A DNA stretch of 54,906 bases from Hyphomicrobium sp. (GTDB lineage Bacteria; Pseudomonadota; Alphaproteobacteria; Rhizobiales; Hyphomicrobiaceae). The notes beneath the pieces were generated by a model, which was given only the letters and a program-made list of their open reading frames with translations, made no database searches and was not told the origin of the DNA. The position numbers and the translations under genes were made by a program. Below are positions 26,782 through 35,245 of the stretch, in pieces (within the stretch, counting starts at the first letter, position 1; each line of letters starts with the position of its first letter). The DNA lies in NCBI GenBank assembly GCA_025351425.1, contig JANXVY010000006.1, forward strand, positions 1 through 54,906, read 5' to 3'.

Positions 26782-27249
26782 TCACGCCGTGACGCGCTGC
26801 TGACCAAGCCGCCATTGCGTCAGCAGCAGGAAAGCTTCGACGCGCGCCGCATCGAGATATTCATCGATGCCCGCGACGAGATCGTGCTCAACGGTCAGCA
26901 CGAACCGCTTTGAGCCGGTGAGCTCCTCGCCGGTCGCCATGTGGCGCAAGGTATATTGGATTTGGACGCGGGCAATCCCGTCGCAAATATCGAGGATCGT
27001 CGTTTCATAATGGACATAGTCGAACTTTGACAAAACGTCGTACATCATGGCGCGCACGGCTTCTTTGCCACGCTTCTCGATGAAGGCAGGCTGGCTGCAT
27101 TCCTCGACGGGTGGAACCAGAAGGCCGGTGTTTCCGGGCGCTATGTTGAGCCGGTATTGCACCGTCTCTGTACACATCGCCAGGGTTGCCTCGACGTCTT
27201 GGACTGACCAATAGTTCAGTATGGTCTCGACCAGTTCATTGTGGTCCAC
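26782..27249 (-). CDS. NTF2/SnoaL-like protein
   Basis: A 155-residue single-domain protein with the cone-shaped alpha+beta NTF2 fold pattern. There is an N-terminal helix pair (LVETILNYWSVQDVEATLAM), then CTETVQYRLN, a middle helix (GKEAVRAMMYDVLS) and four C-terminal strands ending in FVLTVEHDLVAGIDEYLDA. No signal peptide. The family covers small-molecule isomerases, hydrolases and binding proteins; no catalytic Asp/His set can be assigned, so the role is unknown. Monocistronic, convergent with prfB and divergent from the next methyltransferase. Confidence 0.75.
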   Translation of the reverse strand: MDHNELVETILNYWSVQDVEATLAMCTETVQYRLNIAPGNTGLLVPPVEECSQPAFIEKRGKEAVRAMMYDVLSKFDYVHYETTILDICDGIARVQIQYTLRHMATGEELTGSKRFVLTVEHDLVAGIDEYLDAARVEAFLLLTQWRLGQQRVTA

Positions 27250-27407
27250 TTGCTACCCCTATAGTGGTCCACTCGCTCAGAGCTGAAATCTAGCAAGTCA
27301 GGCCATCCACGCAACACCTGACTTTAGTTCGAACACTGTTATATTTCGGCAGTGTGGCAGACAACAGACATCGCAACCTGCAAGTTCCTTAGGATTTTCA
27401 TATCCCT

Positions 27408-28334
27408 ATGCTACCGGCACTTTCGAACCTGAAACTGATCACCACCTCCGGCTTTGCAGATTACGCATTGCTCGACAGCGGCGCGGGCCGCAAGCTCGAG
27501 CGCTTCGGAGCCATCACCGTCGACCGGCCCGAACCGCAAGCGCTCTGGCAGCCGCGCCTGTCGCGCGCCGATTGGGCGCATGCGCACGCGGTCTTCTCGG
27601 CGTCGGGCGAAGATGATGAAAAGGGCAAGTGGCGCGTCGACAAGCAGGTCCCTGAAAGCTGGCCGGTGAAGATAGATCTGAGCGGCAAACCGGTGACGAT
27701 GCAGTGCCGCCTCGCTGGGTTGTGGCACTTGGGGCTGTTTCCCGAACAGTTGCCGCACTGGCAATTCATGATCGAGCGGCTCGCTCTCGTCGAAGGCGAG
27801 CAGCCGCGCGTGCTGAACCTCTTTGGTTACACGGGCGCAGCCTCTTTGTTGGCGGCCGCAGCGGGCGCCGAAGTCACCCATGTGGATGCCTCCAAGAAGG
27901 CGATCCAATGGGGCAAGGACAACCAGGCTGCAAGCCGGATGGCGGACGCCAAGGTCCGTTGGATTCTGGACGACGCCCTGAAGTTCGCAGCCCGCGACGT
28001 GCGCCGCGGCAAGACCTATCACGTCATCTTGGTCGATCCGCCCAAGTTCGGCCGCGGTCCCGAGGGCGAGACGTGGGACATCTACCGCCATTGCGCGCCC
28101 CTGCTCATCGATTGCGCGAAACTCTTGGCGCCAAGGCAGGCGACGATGATCCTGACCGTCTACGCCATCCGCTCATCGACGCTGGCGTTTGCCCAGCTGC
28201 TCGATGAAACGCTGCACGAGCGTGCGGGCGATTTTGACATCGGCGAATTGGCCATCGCCGAGCAGGCGGGAGGAAACGCACCAGCCCGCGCGGTGCCAAC
28301 CTCTCTGTTCACCCGCTGGACCTCGCGGGATTGA
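27408..28334 (+). CDS. Class I SAM-dependent methyltransferase, RlmI-like
   Basis: A 308-residue methyltransferase of the COG1092 (RlmI/Methyltrans_SAM) group, which methylates cytosine in 23S rRNA in characterised cases. The SAM-binding motif I is LNLFGYTGAASLLAAAAGA and the acidic motif II is VTHVDASKKAI. Motif IV is ILVDPPKFGRGPEG (the DPPxF signature), and ILTVYAIRSS follows. It lacks the N-terminal PUA domain of Escherichia coli RlmI, having instead a shorter beta-rich N-terminal region, so the exact target base is uncertain. Start at ATG 27408. Convergent with the first GT2 gene, 12 bases apart. Confidence 0.87.
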   Translation: MLPALSNLKLITTSGFADYALLDSGAGRKLERFGAITVDRPEPQALWQPRLSRADWAHAHAVFSASGEDDEKGKWRVDKQVPESWPVKIDLSGKPVTMQCRLAGLWHLGLFPEQLPHWQFMIERLALVEGEQPRVLNLFGYTGAASLLAAAAGAEVTHVDASKKAIQWGKDNQAASRMADAKVRWILDDALKFAARDVRRGKTYHVILVDPPKFGRGPEGETWDIYRHCAPLLIDCAKLLAPRQATMILTVYAIRSSTLAFAQLLDETLHERAGDFDIGELAIAEQAGGNAPARAVPTSLFTRWTSRD

Positions 28335-28346
28335 AACCGGATCAAC

Positions 28347-29417
28347 TCAACTGACAAACCGCAGTTTCCGCCGGCGCAACGCGCCGAGCACAGCCCCCGG
28401 TATGGCGATCTTGGCCATCACTCGCGCCGTCTGATGGGTCACGTGGCCATAGCCGACGGCGCTCCGCGCCAACATCAGCAGCGCGCCGATCCGGTCCGCT
28501 TCGCACGCAGCATCGGCTGCCTGCAGATGAAAGTCTCCAAACTGCTTTTGAAACAACGCCCGGTTGGCTTGGAACAGGTCCAGATCACGGCGGCAGGTCC
28601 GGTCCAGCACGGATATATTGTCGAGCATCGGACGCGCCGGATTGGCTGGCGGTTTCCGCGGCACGACCCGGTATTCGATGAGCGGCCGGTCGATGAACGC
28701 CACGCGTCCCGCCTGCGCCGCACGCACGATGAAGTCCCAGTCGGAGGCGTAATGCCCGACCTCCGCGGCAAACGGACCGATCCGCTCGATCAGCGCGCGG
28801 GCAAACATCAAAGTGGGGGGCTGCATGAAATTGCCCTGGGCAAGTGCGAGATAGCCATTCCCCATGTGCACGTCGACAGCGATCGGCTCAGGCGACTGAG
28901 GCTCGAAGCAGCCGGAAATCTCAAAGCTGATTTTTTCGCGCAGCAGCGAAGCGATCCCGTCTGGCGCACGCGCGATCGCCTCAAAATAACGCGCACTGTA
29001 AGACGGGCTGAATTCGCCCCGCTCGTCGAAGGCGGTGAAATCGCTCGCACACAGTGTGACGCCAGGCAAGGCGTTCATGACGGTAGCCTGGACCGCCAAC
29101 CGCTCGGGGCGGCAGATATCGTCGGCATCCAAAAGCGCGATCAGCTCGCCCCGCGCTGCATCGACCCCTGCCTGCCGCGCGCGGGCAAGACCGCCATTGG
29201 ACTGGTGAATGGCCGTAATCTTGGACCCAAATCCGTCGAGCACTTTGGCCGTTTGATCGGTCGACCCATCGTTGACAACGATGATTTCGAAAGCCGGATG
29301 AGTTTGCCGCAGCGCGCTGTCGATGGCGGCCGGCAGGGTGTGGGCTGCATTATAGGCTGGGATCACGACGCTGACGGTCTGCTCCGGCAGAGTTACTACC
29401 TTCTTCGCACCCGCCAT
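28347..29417 (-). CDS. Family 2 glycosyltransferase (paralogue 1)
   Basis: A 356-residue inverting GT-A glycosyltransferase. From ATG 29417 (GAGG box eight bases upstream; the frame extends to 29507) it begins MAGAKKVVTL. The GT2 core follows: TVSVVIPAYNAA (nucleotide binding), EIIVVNDGSTD (first Asp pair) and ALLDADDICRPERLA (the metal-binding DxD). There is no membrane segment, so it acts in the cytoplasm or on the inner face of the membrane. The donor and acceptor are unknown. About 160 bases upstream lies a second GT2 gene of the same orientation with near-identical motif blocks, a likely tandem duplication. Confidence 0.88.
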   Translation of the reverse strand: MAGAKKVVTLPEQTVSVVIPAYNAAHTLPAAIDSALRQTHPAFEIIVVNDGSTDQTAKVLDGFGSKITAIHQSNGGLARARQAGVDAARGELIALLDADDICRPERLAVQATVMNALPGVTLCASDFTAFDERGEFSPSYSARYFEAIARAPDGIASLLREKISFEISGCFEPQSPEPIAVDVHMGNGYLALAQGNFMQPPTLMFARALIERIGPFAAEVGHYASDWDFIVRAAQAGRVAFIDRPLIEYRVVPRKPPANPARPMLDNISVLDRTCRRDLDLFQANRALFQKQFGDFHLQAADAACEADRIGALLMLARSAVGYGHVTHQTARVMAKIAIPGAVLGALRRRKLRFVS

Positions 29418-29576
29418 GACACTGACCTCAAATACGCCGGACGGAAATAACTTGGGAGCAATCAGATAGGAATGGAATGCGAGCGAAAAGCGATCGCAGT
29501 GCAGCAATAGAAACTAAGACATCTCGCATCGAGCCGCAACATGTTAACCAAGCAGTGGTCAACGATTTGCAACGCT

Positions 29577-30659
29577 CTAGGCGCCGAGTGTCCCCAGAGC
29601 GGACGCCTCAGGCCGCCGCCGGCGCACCGCGCTCAGGAGGGCTGTAGGCATCGAAATTTTTAGGAGCACGATCATGGACCGCCGCGAAACATGACCATGC
29701 GCGATCATACTACGGGCCAGTAGGCGCAGTGAAAGCAACCGGCTGCCATCGGCAACAGCATCCGCGGCGGAGACATAGAATACACCGAGTTGTGTATGGA
29801 ACCGGCCAGGATTGGACTGCACGAGCTCCTGATCCCGCCGGCCGAATTGCTTCAGGGTATTAATGTTGCGGATCATATTGTCGGCCGCATTTGACGCCGC
29901 CGATTTCTGGGTCGGAGAGATCCGGTAGGCCAGCAGCGCCCGCGCGACATAGGCGACCGGGCCCGCGCGCGCGGCCCGCACGATGAAATCCCAATCGCAG
30001 GCAGACCCGTCGTTCTCGCCCGAAAACGAGCCGATCTTCGCGATCAGTTCGCGGGGAAACATCAGCGTCGGAGGGTGCAGGAAATTGCCGAACGCCAGCG
30101 CACGATAGGCGTCCCCCGCATACACATCGCAACACAGCGAGGCACGATCACGGGCCGCGAAACAGTGGGAAATGTCGATCGACTGCCGGTGTGCCAGCAA
30201 CGACGCGATGCCGTGCGGCGCCTGCGCGATCGTCGAAAAATACTGCGAGCTATAGGAGTGGGCGATGGGACCGTGCGCATCGAACGCGCTGAAATCGCTG
30301 CCGCACAACGTAGCGCCCGGCACCGCGCGCAGAGCGCTAAGCTGGACGGCCAACCGTTCGGGACGGCAGATATCGTCAGCGTCCATAAGCGCGATGAACC
30401 GCCCACGAGCTGCCGCAACGCCGGCGCGCCGGGCGCTCCCAAGGCCGCCATTAGGCTGATCGATGACGTGGATTTGGCCGCCAAATCCGGCAAGAACTTC
30501 GGCCGTTCCATCGGACGACCCGTCGTTGACCACGATGATCTCAAACGGCGCCAGCGTCTGCGCCAGCACGCTTTCGATCGCGGCCGCGAGTGTGCGATCG
30601 GCATTATAGGCCGGGATCACCACGCTGATGGTATCGCCCCGATCTGGTAACGTAGGCAT
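29577..30659 (-). CDS. Family 2 glycosyltransferase (paralogue 2)
   Basis: A 360-residue GT2 enzyme from ATG 30659, which has a GGAGCG box; the frame extends to 30713. The same blocks as paralogue 1 are present: ISVVIPAYNAD, EIIVVNDGSSDGTAEVL, NGGLGSARRAGV and ALMDADDICRPERLAVQ. The whole length aligns with paralogue 1, including the C-terminal helix-rich part ending in a basic cluster (AVRRRRPEAS versus ALRRRKLRF). The sugar and acceptor are unknown. The pair is not next to polysaccharide export or polymerase genes, so the product could be a glycolipid, a protein glycan or a capsule fragment made with genes elsewhere. Confidence 0.88.
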   Translation of the reverse strand: MPTLPDRGDTISVVIPAYNADRTLAAAIESVLAQTLAPFEIIVVNDGSSDGTAEVLAGFGGQIHVIDQPNGGLGSARRAGVAAARGRFIALMDADDICRPERLAVQLSALRAVPGATLCGSDFSAFDAHGPIAHSYSSQYFSTIAQAPHGIASLLAHRQSIDISHCFAARDRASLCCDVYAGDAYRALAFGNFLHPPTLMFPRELIAKIGSFSGENDGSACDWDFIVRAARAGPVAYVARALLAYRISPTQKSAASNAADNMIRNINTLKQFGRRDQELVQSNPGRFHTQLGVFYVSAADAVADGSRLLSLRLLARSMIAHGHVSRRSMIVLLKISMPTALLSAVRRRRPEASALGTLGA

Positions 30660-30796
30660 ACGCTCGCTCCGGCATTTCCCCGCTCGCAGACAACGAAGGT
30701 GATGCGGCAGCATTCAACCACAATAGGAGCGGCCCGGATCGAATTTGAAAAAGTATGGTTTATCTGTATCTTGCGAAACAAAGTAAAACCACGATC

Positions 30797-31660
30797 TCAC
30801 CATGCGAGATAAGCCATGGCCGCCTGCGCTGGAACGGGAGAACGGGCAAACAAAGAAGCGAGCTTCTCCTCGTCGATCCGGTCGCCGGCCATGGCGTCGT
30901 GACGATGAATCCCACCCGCAATGAACAGCGCGTCGACGCCGGCCCCTTGCGCCGCGGCAAGATCCGTCCGTAGCGCGTCACCGATCGCCAATATCCGGTT
31001 GGCGGGAATGTCTTCCCCGCGCAGGCGCTTGGCGACTTCCAGCGCCGTCCCATAAGCGCTCGGATGCGGTTTTCCGGCCCAGAATACTTGGCCGCCCATG
31101 TGCTGGTAAACGTCTGCTATGGCGCCGGCGCAAAGGTACAATTTGCCCCCGACGTCGACCACGAGATCGGGATTGGCACACACGAACGGCAACTGGCGGG
31201 CCAACGCGGCTTCGAGCACCCCCCGGTAACTTTCGGCCGTCTCGTTGATGTCGTCGGTCAGTCCCGAGCAGAGAATGGCGTCGGCGTCGCGCAAATCGAC
31301 TTGCCGCGCAGTGAGTTTGGCAAATAGCGCCGAATCCCGGTCTTTGGGGCCGATGCAATGTAGCGCGCTGTAGCGCTCCTTCTCGACATGTGCGAGCGCA
31401 ATATCGCCCGACGACACGATTTTCTGCCACGCGGACCGGGGCACGGCGCGGGCGTCGAGCATGGCCGAAACCCGTTCCTGCGGCACCGGGGCATTCGAAA
31501 CCAGAATGACGCTGCCGCCCCGCTCGGCAAACCGCGTCAGCGCCACGCAGGCCTGCGGGTAGGCTTTCATGCCGTCGTGCACGACGCCCCAAACGTCGCA
31601 AAAGACAACATCGTAGCGTTCGAGCATCGTGCCCGCGTGGGTCAGTATTGGCGGCGTCAT
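30797..31660 (-). CDS. HAD-IIA phosphatase, TIGR01459 family
   Basis: A 287-residue NagD-like (HAD subfamily IIA) hydrolase of the alphaproteobacterial TIGR01459 group. Motif I is VVFCDVWGVVHDG (nucleophile Asp), motif II is VILVSNAPVPQ, the lysine motif is AGKPHPSAYGTAL and the acidic motif is LAIGDALRTDL. A large alpha/beta cap lies between motifs II and III. ATG 31660 has an AAGGA box; the frame extends to 31816. The characterised relatives dephosphorylate sugar or nucleotide monophosphates, but no substrate is known for this group. It is divergent from the DEAD-box helicase. Confidence 0.88.
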   Translation of the reverse strand: MTPPILTHAGTMLERYDVVFCDVWGVVHDGMKAYPQACVALTRFAERGGSVILVSNAPVPQERVSAMLDARAVPRSAWQKIVSSGDIALAHVEKERYSALHCIGPKDRDSALFAKLTARQVDLRDADAILCSGLTDDINETAESYRGVLEAALARQLPFVCANPDLVVDVGGKLYLCAGAIADVYQHMGGQVFWAGKPHPSAYGTALEVAKRLRGEDIPANRILAIGDALRTDLAAAQGAGVDALFIAGGIHRHDAMAGDRIDEEKLASLFARSPVPAQAAMAYLAW

Positions 31661-32025
31661 GGGAATCCTTGGAGTTAGGAGGTTCGGTTTAGGCGAAGTG
31701 GTTCGCGGTTCGCCGTGAACGACCGCACCGAACGACAGTCCTTTAACCCTCAACGACGATGACTGCCCGGTTCCATAGTGCCGCGGCGTCACGGCGTTGG
31801 CGCTTTGCAGCGTCATCGGCTATCCAGGCGCTTCCCAGTTGATAATGTGACGCTGCGGGCGCGCAACGCCGGTGCGTGCATTCCGATCCGATCCGCCCCT
31901 TCAAAGTCAGACCGCACGAACTGCTCCTGTTGCCGCAGCAATGCGCCAGCGAATTACGCGCAACCTCCAAATCTGCCCAAACGCCAAATCTGCCCAAACG
32001 CCAGATCTGCCCAAACGGAAGTAAA
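31661..32025. other. Divergent region HAD phosphatase / DEAD helicase with tandem repeats
   Basis: 365 bases. It carries the leaders of both genes and three tandem 17-base repeats next to the helicase start (31968-32018). I found no operator that I can name; a helicase leader that controls itself by structure is possible. Confidence 0.5.
31968..32018 (+). repeat. Three tandem 17-base repeats in helicase leader
   Basis: The unit is CAAATCTGCCCAAACGC, at 31968-31984, 31985-32001 and 32002-32018. The third copy has one internal change (A to G) and ends CGG instead of CGC. That last change makes the GGAAG ribosome binding site directly before ATG 32026. The unit is not a multiple of three, and the array is upstream of the start, so it is not coding. 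Confidence 0.9.
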
Positions 32026-34053
32026 ATGCCCTTTCCCGAAATGAATTCCGCCCTCGCCCGTGCCCTTACCGAGCGAGGCTATGGCGAACCGACCCCCGTG
32101 CAGAGCGCCGTGCTTCAGCCCGAAGCTTGCGGCCGCGACCTGCTGGTCTCCGCCCAGACGGGCTCGGGCAAGACGGTAGCCTTTGGTGTCGCCCTGGCCG
32201 CGACCCTGATGGGGGACGCCGAGCGCTTCGGCACTCCCGGGCTGCCGCTGGCGCTGATCGTAGCGCCCACGCGCGAACTTGCCTTGCAGGTGCAGCGCGA
32301 GCTGGAATGGCTATACGGCCCAGCCGGCGCCCGCGTCATCTCTTGCGTAGGCGGCATGGACATCCGCCGCGAGGCGAAAGCCTTGCAGGCCGGCTGCCAC
32401 ATCGTTGTCGGCACGCCCGGCCGCCTTAAAGATCATATCCAGCGCAAACGCCTCGAACTGAGCGGCCTCAAGGCCGTGGTGCTCGACGAGGCCGACGAAA
32501 TGCTCGATTTGGGCTTTCGCGAAGATCTCGAATACATCCTGGGCGCAACGCCGCCCGAACGGCGCACACTGCTATTCTCGGCGACCATTGCCCACGAAAT
32601 CGCAACGCTCGCCAAGACGTTCCAGCGCGACGCCTTGCGCATCCAGACCGTCAACCAGAATCAGGCCCACGGCGACATCGAATACCGCGCCATCCGCGTC
32701 GCGAGTTCGGAAGTCGAACGCGCGATCGTCAACATTCTGCGGTTTTACGATTCCGGCGCGACCCTGGTTTTCTGCTCGACGCGCGAAGCCGTCAAGCGCC
32801 TGCACGGCAGCCTGCTAGAGCGCGGATTTGCAGCCGTCGCCCTGTCGGGAGAACTGAGCCAGGCTGAACGGACGAGCGCGCTGCAATCCCTGCGCGATGG
32901 CCGCTCGCGCGTGTGCGTCGCAACCGACGTCGCCGCCCGCGGGCTCGACCTTCCGGACTTGGGTTTGGTAATCCACGCGGACCTGCCCAACGACCGCGAA
33001 ACGCTGCTGCACCGCTCGGGCCGCACCGGACGCGCCGGACGCAAGGGCACCTGCCTGCTGATGGTGCCGCCTTTCAAGCGCCGCCGCGCCGAAGTACTGC
33101 TGCGCGCCGCCAATATCAACGCGACCTGGGCCGCAGCGCCCACCGCCGACGAAGTGCGCAGCAAGGATCAGGAGCGCATGCTCAACGATCCGATGTTCGA
33201 CGAGGAAACGACCGAGGAAGATACCGCCATCGCCCAGGCGATGCTGGCCAAACGCTCGCCCGAGAACGTGGCCTTGGCCCTCGTCCGTGTTCTGCGCGCG
33301 CGCCTGCCCGCGCCCGAAGAGGTAAGCGACCCCGGCAGCGGCAGCTTCAAGGATCGCCGCCCTGGCGAGCGGAGCTTCGAGCGCGACGCGCGCGGCCCTG
33401 GAAAACCGTTCGAAAAGCGCTCCTTCCGCGATCGCGACACCGCCCGCGACCGCGATTTCGAAGCGCCTGCCCAAGCCTCCCACGATGGCCCGCCCATTGA
33501 GCGCGGCCCCCCGCGCGAACGCCTGAACCCTGACGAAACCGTCTGGTTCCGCGTCAACATCGGCCGCAACCGCGACGCCGAGCCGCGCTGGCTGATCCCG
33601 CTCATCTGCAAGGCAGGCGGCATCACTAAAGCCGAGATCGGGTCGATCCGCATCTTCGATACCGACACCCGCTTCCAGATCGCCAAGGAAAAGGCCGAAG
33701 CCTTTGCGGGCGCCGTCAAAGGCAAGTCCGAGAACAATACGACGATCACCCTCGCCTTCAACGACGACAGCCGCGGCAGCGCGCCGCCGCGCTCGGCCGA
33801 AGCAGCCGATGGTCCCCGCGCGTTCAAGAAGGGGCCCTTCAAGCACAAGGGCAAGGATTTCGGCGACAACCGAAGCGGCCCGCCGGCAAAACCGCACAGC
33901 GAGGGCGATACCAGCGCAAAGCCTTTCAAGAAGGGCCCATTCAAGCACAAGGGCAAGGACTTCGGCGACAACCGCCCAGCAGGCGGCCCGAACCCCGTGA
34001 AGCCGGCGGGCGACAAGCCCTACAAGGCCAAGAAGAAGTTCAAGGCACAGTAG
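32026..34053 (+). CDS. deaD: DEAD-box ATP-dependent RNA helicase (DeaD/CsdA type)
   Basis: A 675-residue RNA helicase that remodels ribosomal or messenger RNA, often needed in the cold. Motifs: A43-QTGSGKT-50 (I), APTRELA (Ia), GGMDIRREAK, TPGRL (Ib), D153-EAD-156 (II), FSATI (III), RVCVATDVAARGLDLPD (V) and HRSGRTGRAG (VI). A DbpA-type RNA-binding domain (about residues 500-590, PDETVWFRVNIGR) follows, then a basic low-complexity tail. Within the tail a 17-residue unit (FKKGPFKHKGKDFGDNR) occurs twice, about 34 residues apart. ATG 32026 has a GGAAG box; the frame extends to 31876 without family similarity. Confidence 0.93.
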   Translation: MPFPEMNSALARALTERGYGEPTPVQSAVLQPEACGRDLLVSAQTGSGKTVAFGVALAATLMGDAERFGTPGLPLALIVAPTRELALQVQRELEWLYGPAGARVISCVGGMDIRREAKALQAGCHIVVGTPGRLKDHIQRKRLELSGLKAVVLDEADEMLDLGFREDLEYILGATPPERRTLLFSATIAHEIATLAKTFQRDALRIQTVNQNQAHGDIEYRAIRVASSEVERAIVNILRFYDSGATLVFCSTREAVKRLHGSLLERGFAAVALSGELSQAERTSALQSLRDGRSRVCVATDVAARGLDLPDLGLVIHADLPNDRETLLHRSGRTGRAGRKGTCLLMVPPFKRRRAEVLLRAANINATWAAAPTADEVRSKDQERMLNDPMFDEETTEEDTAIAQAMLAKRSPENVALALVRVLRARLPAPEEVSDPGSGSFKDRRPGERSFERDARGPGKPFEKRSFRDRDTARDRDFEAPAQASHDGPPIERGPPRERLNPDETVWFRVNIGRNRDAEPRWLIPLICKAGGITKAEIGSIRIFDTDTRFQIAKEKAEAFAGAVKGKSENNTTITLAFNDDSRGSAPPRSAEAADGPRAFKKGPFKHKGKDFGDNRSGPPAKPHSEGDTSAKPFKKGPFKHKGKDFGDNRPAGGPNPVKPAGDKPYKAKKKFKAQ

Positions 34054-34081
34054 CGGGCGAGCTGGCTGGGGTGCGCAAGAC

Positions 34082-35245
34082 CTACTTCGCCCACGGCGCA
34101 CGCCATTGGGGCGGCTGTTTGGTGCCGTCCGAAAATGCCGAGAACACCGTGTCGGGTGCCGACGTATTATGCCGCGACGGCACCAGCCTCCCGGTCCACA
34201 CATCGGTGGCGGCCTTCGCGCCTGTGAACGCCATCACCGGCTCCTCGCGCCAGGATTTCGCACCCGCCTCCAGCACCGCCGTGCGCGCGACATCGTTGTT
34301 GAACTCGGTCACATACATCGAGCGCAGCGTCGCGAACGGGCGATCCGTGATCGGCTGGTCGAACGCAACGTCGATCCGCTGGCGCTCCCGGTCGAGCTTG
34401 GAAATGACCAGAGTCGCAGAGCCGCCGCGCACAAATTGCAGGGTGAATGTCTTGGTCTTGGGATCGAACGAGATCTCGCGTAGATCGACGATGGGACGGG
34501 TGCCGCCTCCGGGTGCGGCGACATCTTCCACCGGCCCGACCAGGAACGAACTGCCGTATGCCGACCATCCCAGATGCTGTGGCGGCAGCGGCCGCGCCCG
34601 CCAATACCCGTCGGGCGGATAAACAACCAGAACCTCTTCGGCGCGTTCGTTGGCCCGCACCCAGACCTGCACCACATGGAAAGTGCTTTCCGTCCGGTCT
34701 CCCACCTTAAACGGAACCGCCTTTTCGCGCCAGAACCCGCCGAAGTTATAGCCGGTGACCCACAGCTCCACGTCTTCGTAGATCGTGGTCTTGGCGGGAA
34801 GCTTGGGCGGCGCGATCCCACTCCCCGCCGTGCCCGGATCGGCCTTGATATCGCACGCCGTCCAGTCGGCCGAGAAATTGTCCCGCTGCAGCGTATCGAT
34901 ATAGGCTGGGTGTGCCGCTTCGATGCGGAACTGCGTAACCGCTGCGCTCTTGAATTCGAGCGTGACGTTATCCTTTTCCGCACACAACTGCAGCTCGCTC
35001 TTGTTGGCGACGTCGACGCCAAGCATCCCGACGGAAGCTGCGTGGACGGGAACGGCCATAAACAATGCGGCGATGAACGCAACGGTCGCGCCGCTGGCGT
35101 GAGCAGCGCTACCGCCCCGCGCCCCAGTTGAGGGGTGCCCCCTCAAACTCCCCTCGTCTTGGGTCTTGGAAAGGGAGGGGGTTTGGGGGAACACGTTCCC
35201 CCGACGGAGCGCGAGGCTGGCCTCGCTCGCGAAGCGACAGATCAT
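34082..35245 (-). CDS. Secreted protein of unknown function (opgH operon, gene 3)
   Basis: I do not recognise this gene. A hydrophobic stretch near residues 52-70 (ATVAFIAALFMAVPVHA) is a signal peptide core, followed by a mature part of about 300 residues that is beta-rich and has two cysteines (LQLCAEKD, WTACDIK). There are no catalytic motifs. ATG 35245 overlaps the fkbM stop (TGATG), suggesting translational coupling. However, the first 45 or so codons fall within a palindromic repeat element, and there is no other ATG or GTG before the signal core, only one TTG inside the repeat. Either the repeat is translated as an odd N-terminal extension or the start is non-canonical. It is the third gene after opgH and fkbM. 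An envelope role is inferred from context. Confidence 0.7.
   Translation of the reverse strand: MICRFASEASLALRRGNVFPQTPSLSKTQDEGSLRGHPSTGARGGSAAHASGATVAFIAALFMAVPVHAASVGMLGVDVANKSELQLCAEKDNVTLEFKSAAVTQFRIEAAHPAYIDTLQRDNFSADWTACDIKADPGTAGSGIAPPKLPAKTTIYEDVELWVTGYNFGGFWREKAVPFKVGDRTESTFHVVQVWVRANERAEEVLVVYPPDGYWRARPLPPQHLGWSAYGSSFLVGPVEDVAAPGGGTRPIVDLREISFDPKTKTFTLQFVRGGSATLVISKLDRERQRIDVAFDQPITDRPFATLRSMYVTEFNNDVARTAVLEAGAKSWREEPVMAFTGAKAATDVWTGRLVPSRHNTSAPDTVFSAFSDGTKQPPQWRAPWAK
35128..35240. repeat. Multi-hairpin repeat, family C copy 1
   Basis: Four nested hairpins in order: TTGAGGGG-TGC-CCCCTCAA (35128-35146); an arm CTCCCCTC (35148-35155) pairing with GGGAGGGG (35173-35180); GGGGGAA-CACG-TTCCCCC (35185-35202); and GCGAGG-CTGG-CCTCGC (35211-35226). 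The same order of hairpins occurs at 53253-53352 with different stem sequences. This copy lies inside the 5' end of the third opgH-operon gene and next to the fkbM stop. Confidence 0.85.

Noticed and set aside
32815-34203. Minus-strand frame of 462 codons antisense to the DEAD-box helicase
   Set aside because: It is a shadow of high-GC coding sequence with no family pattern.
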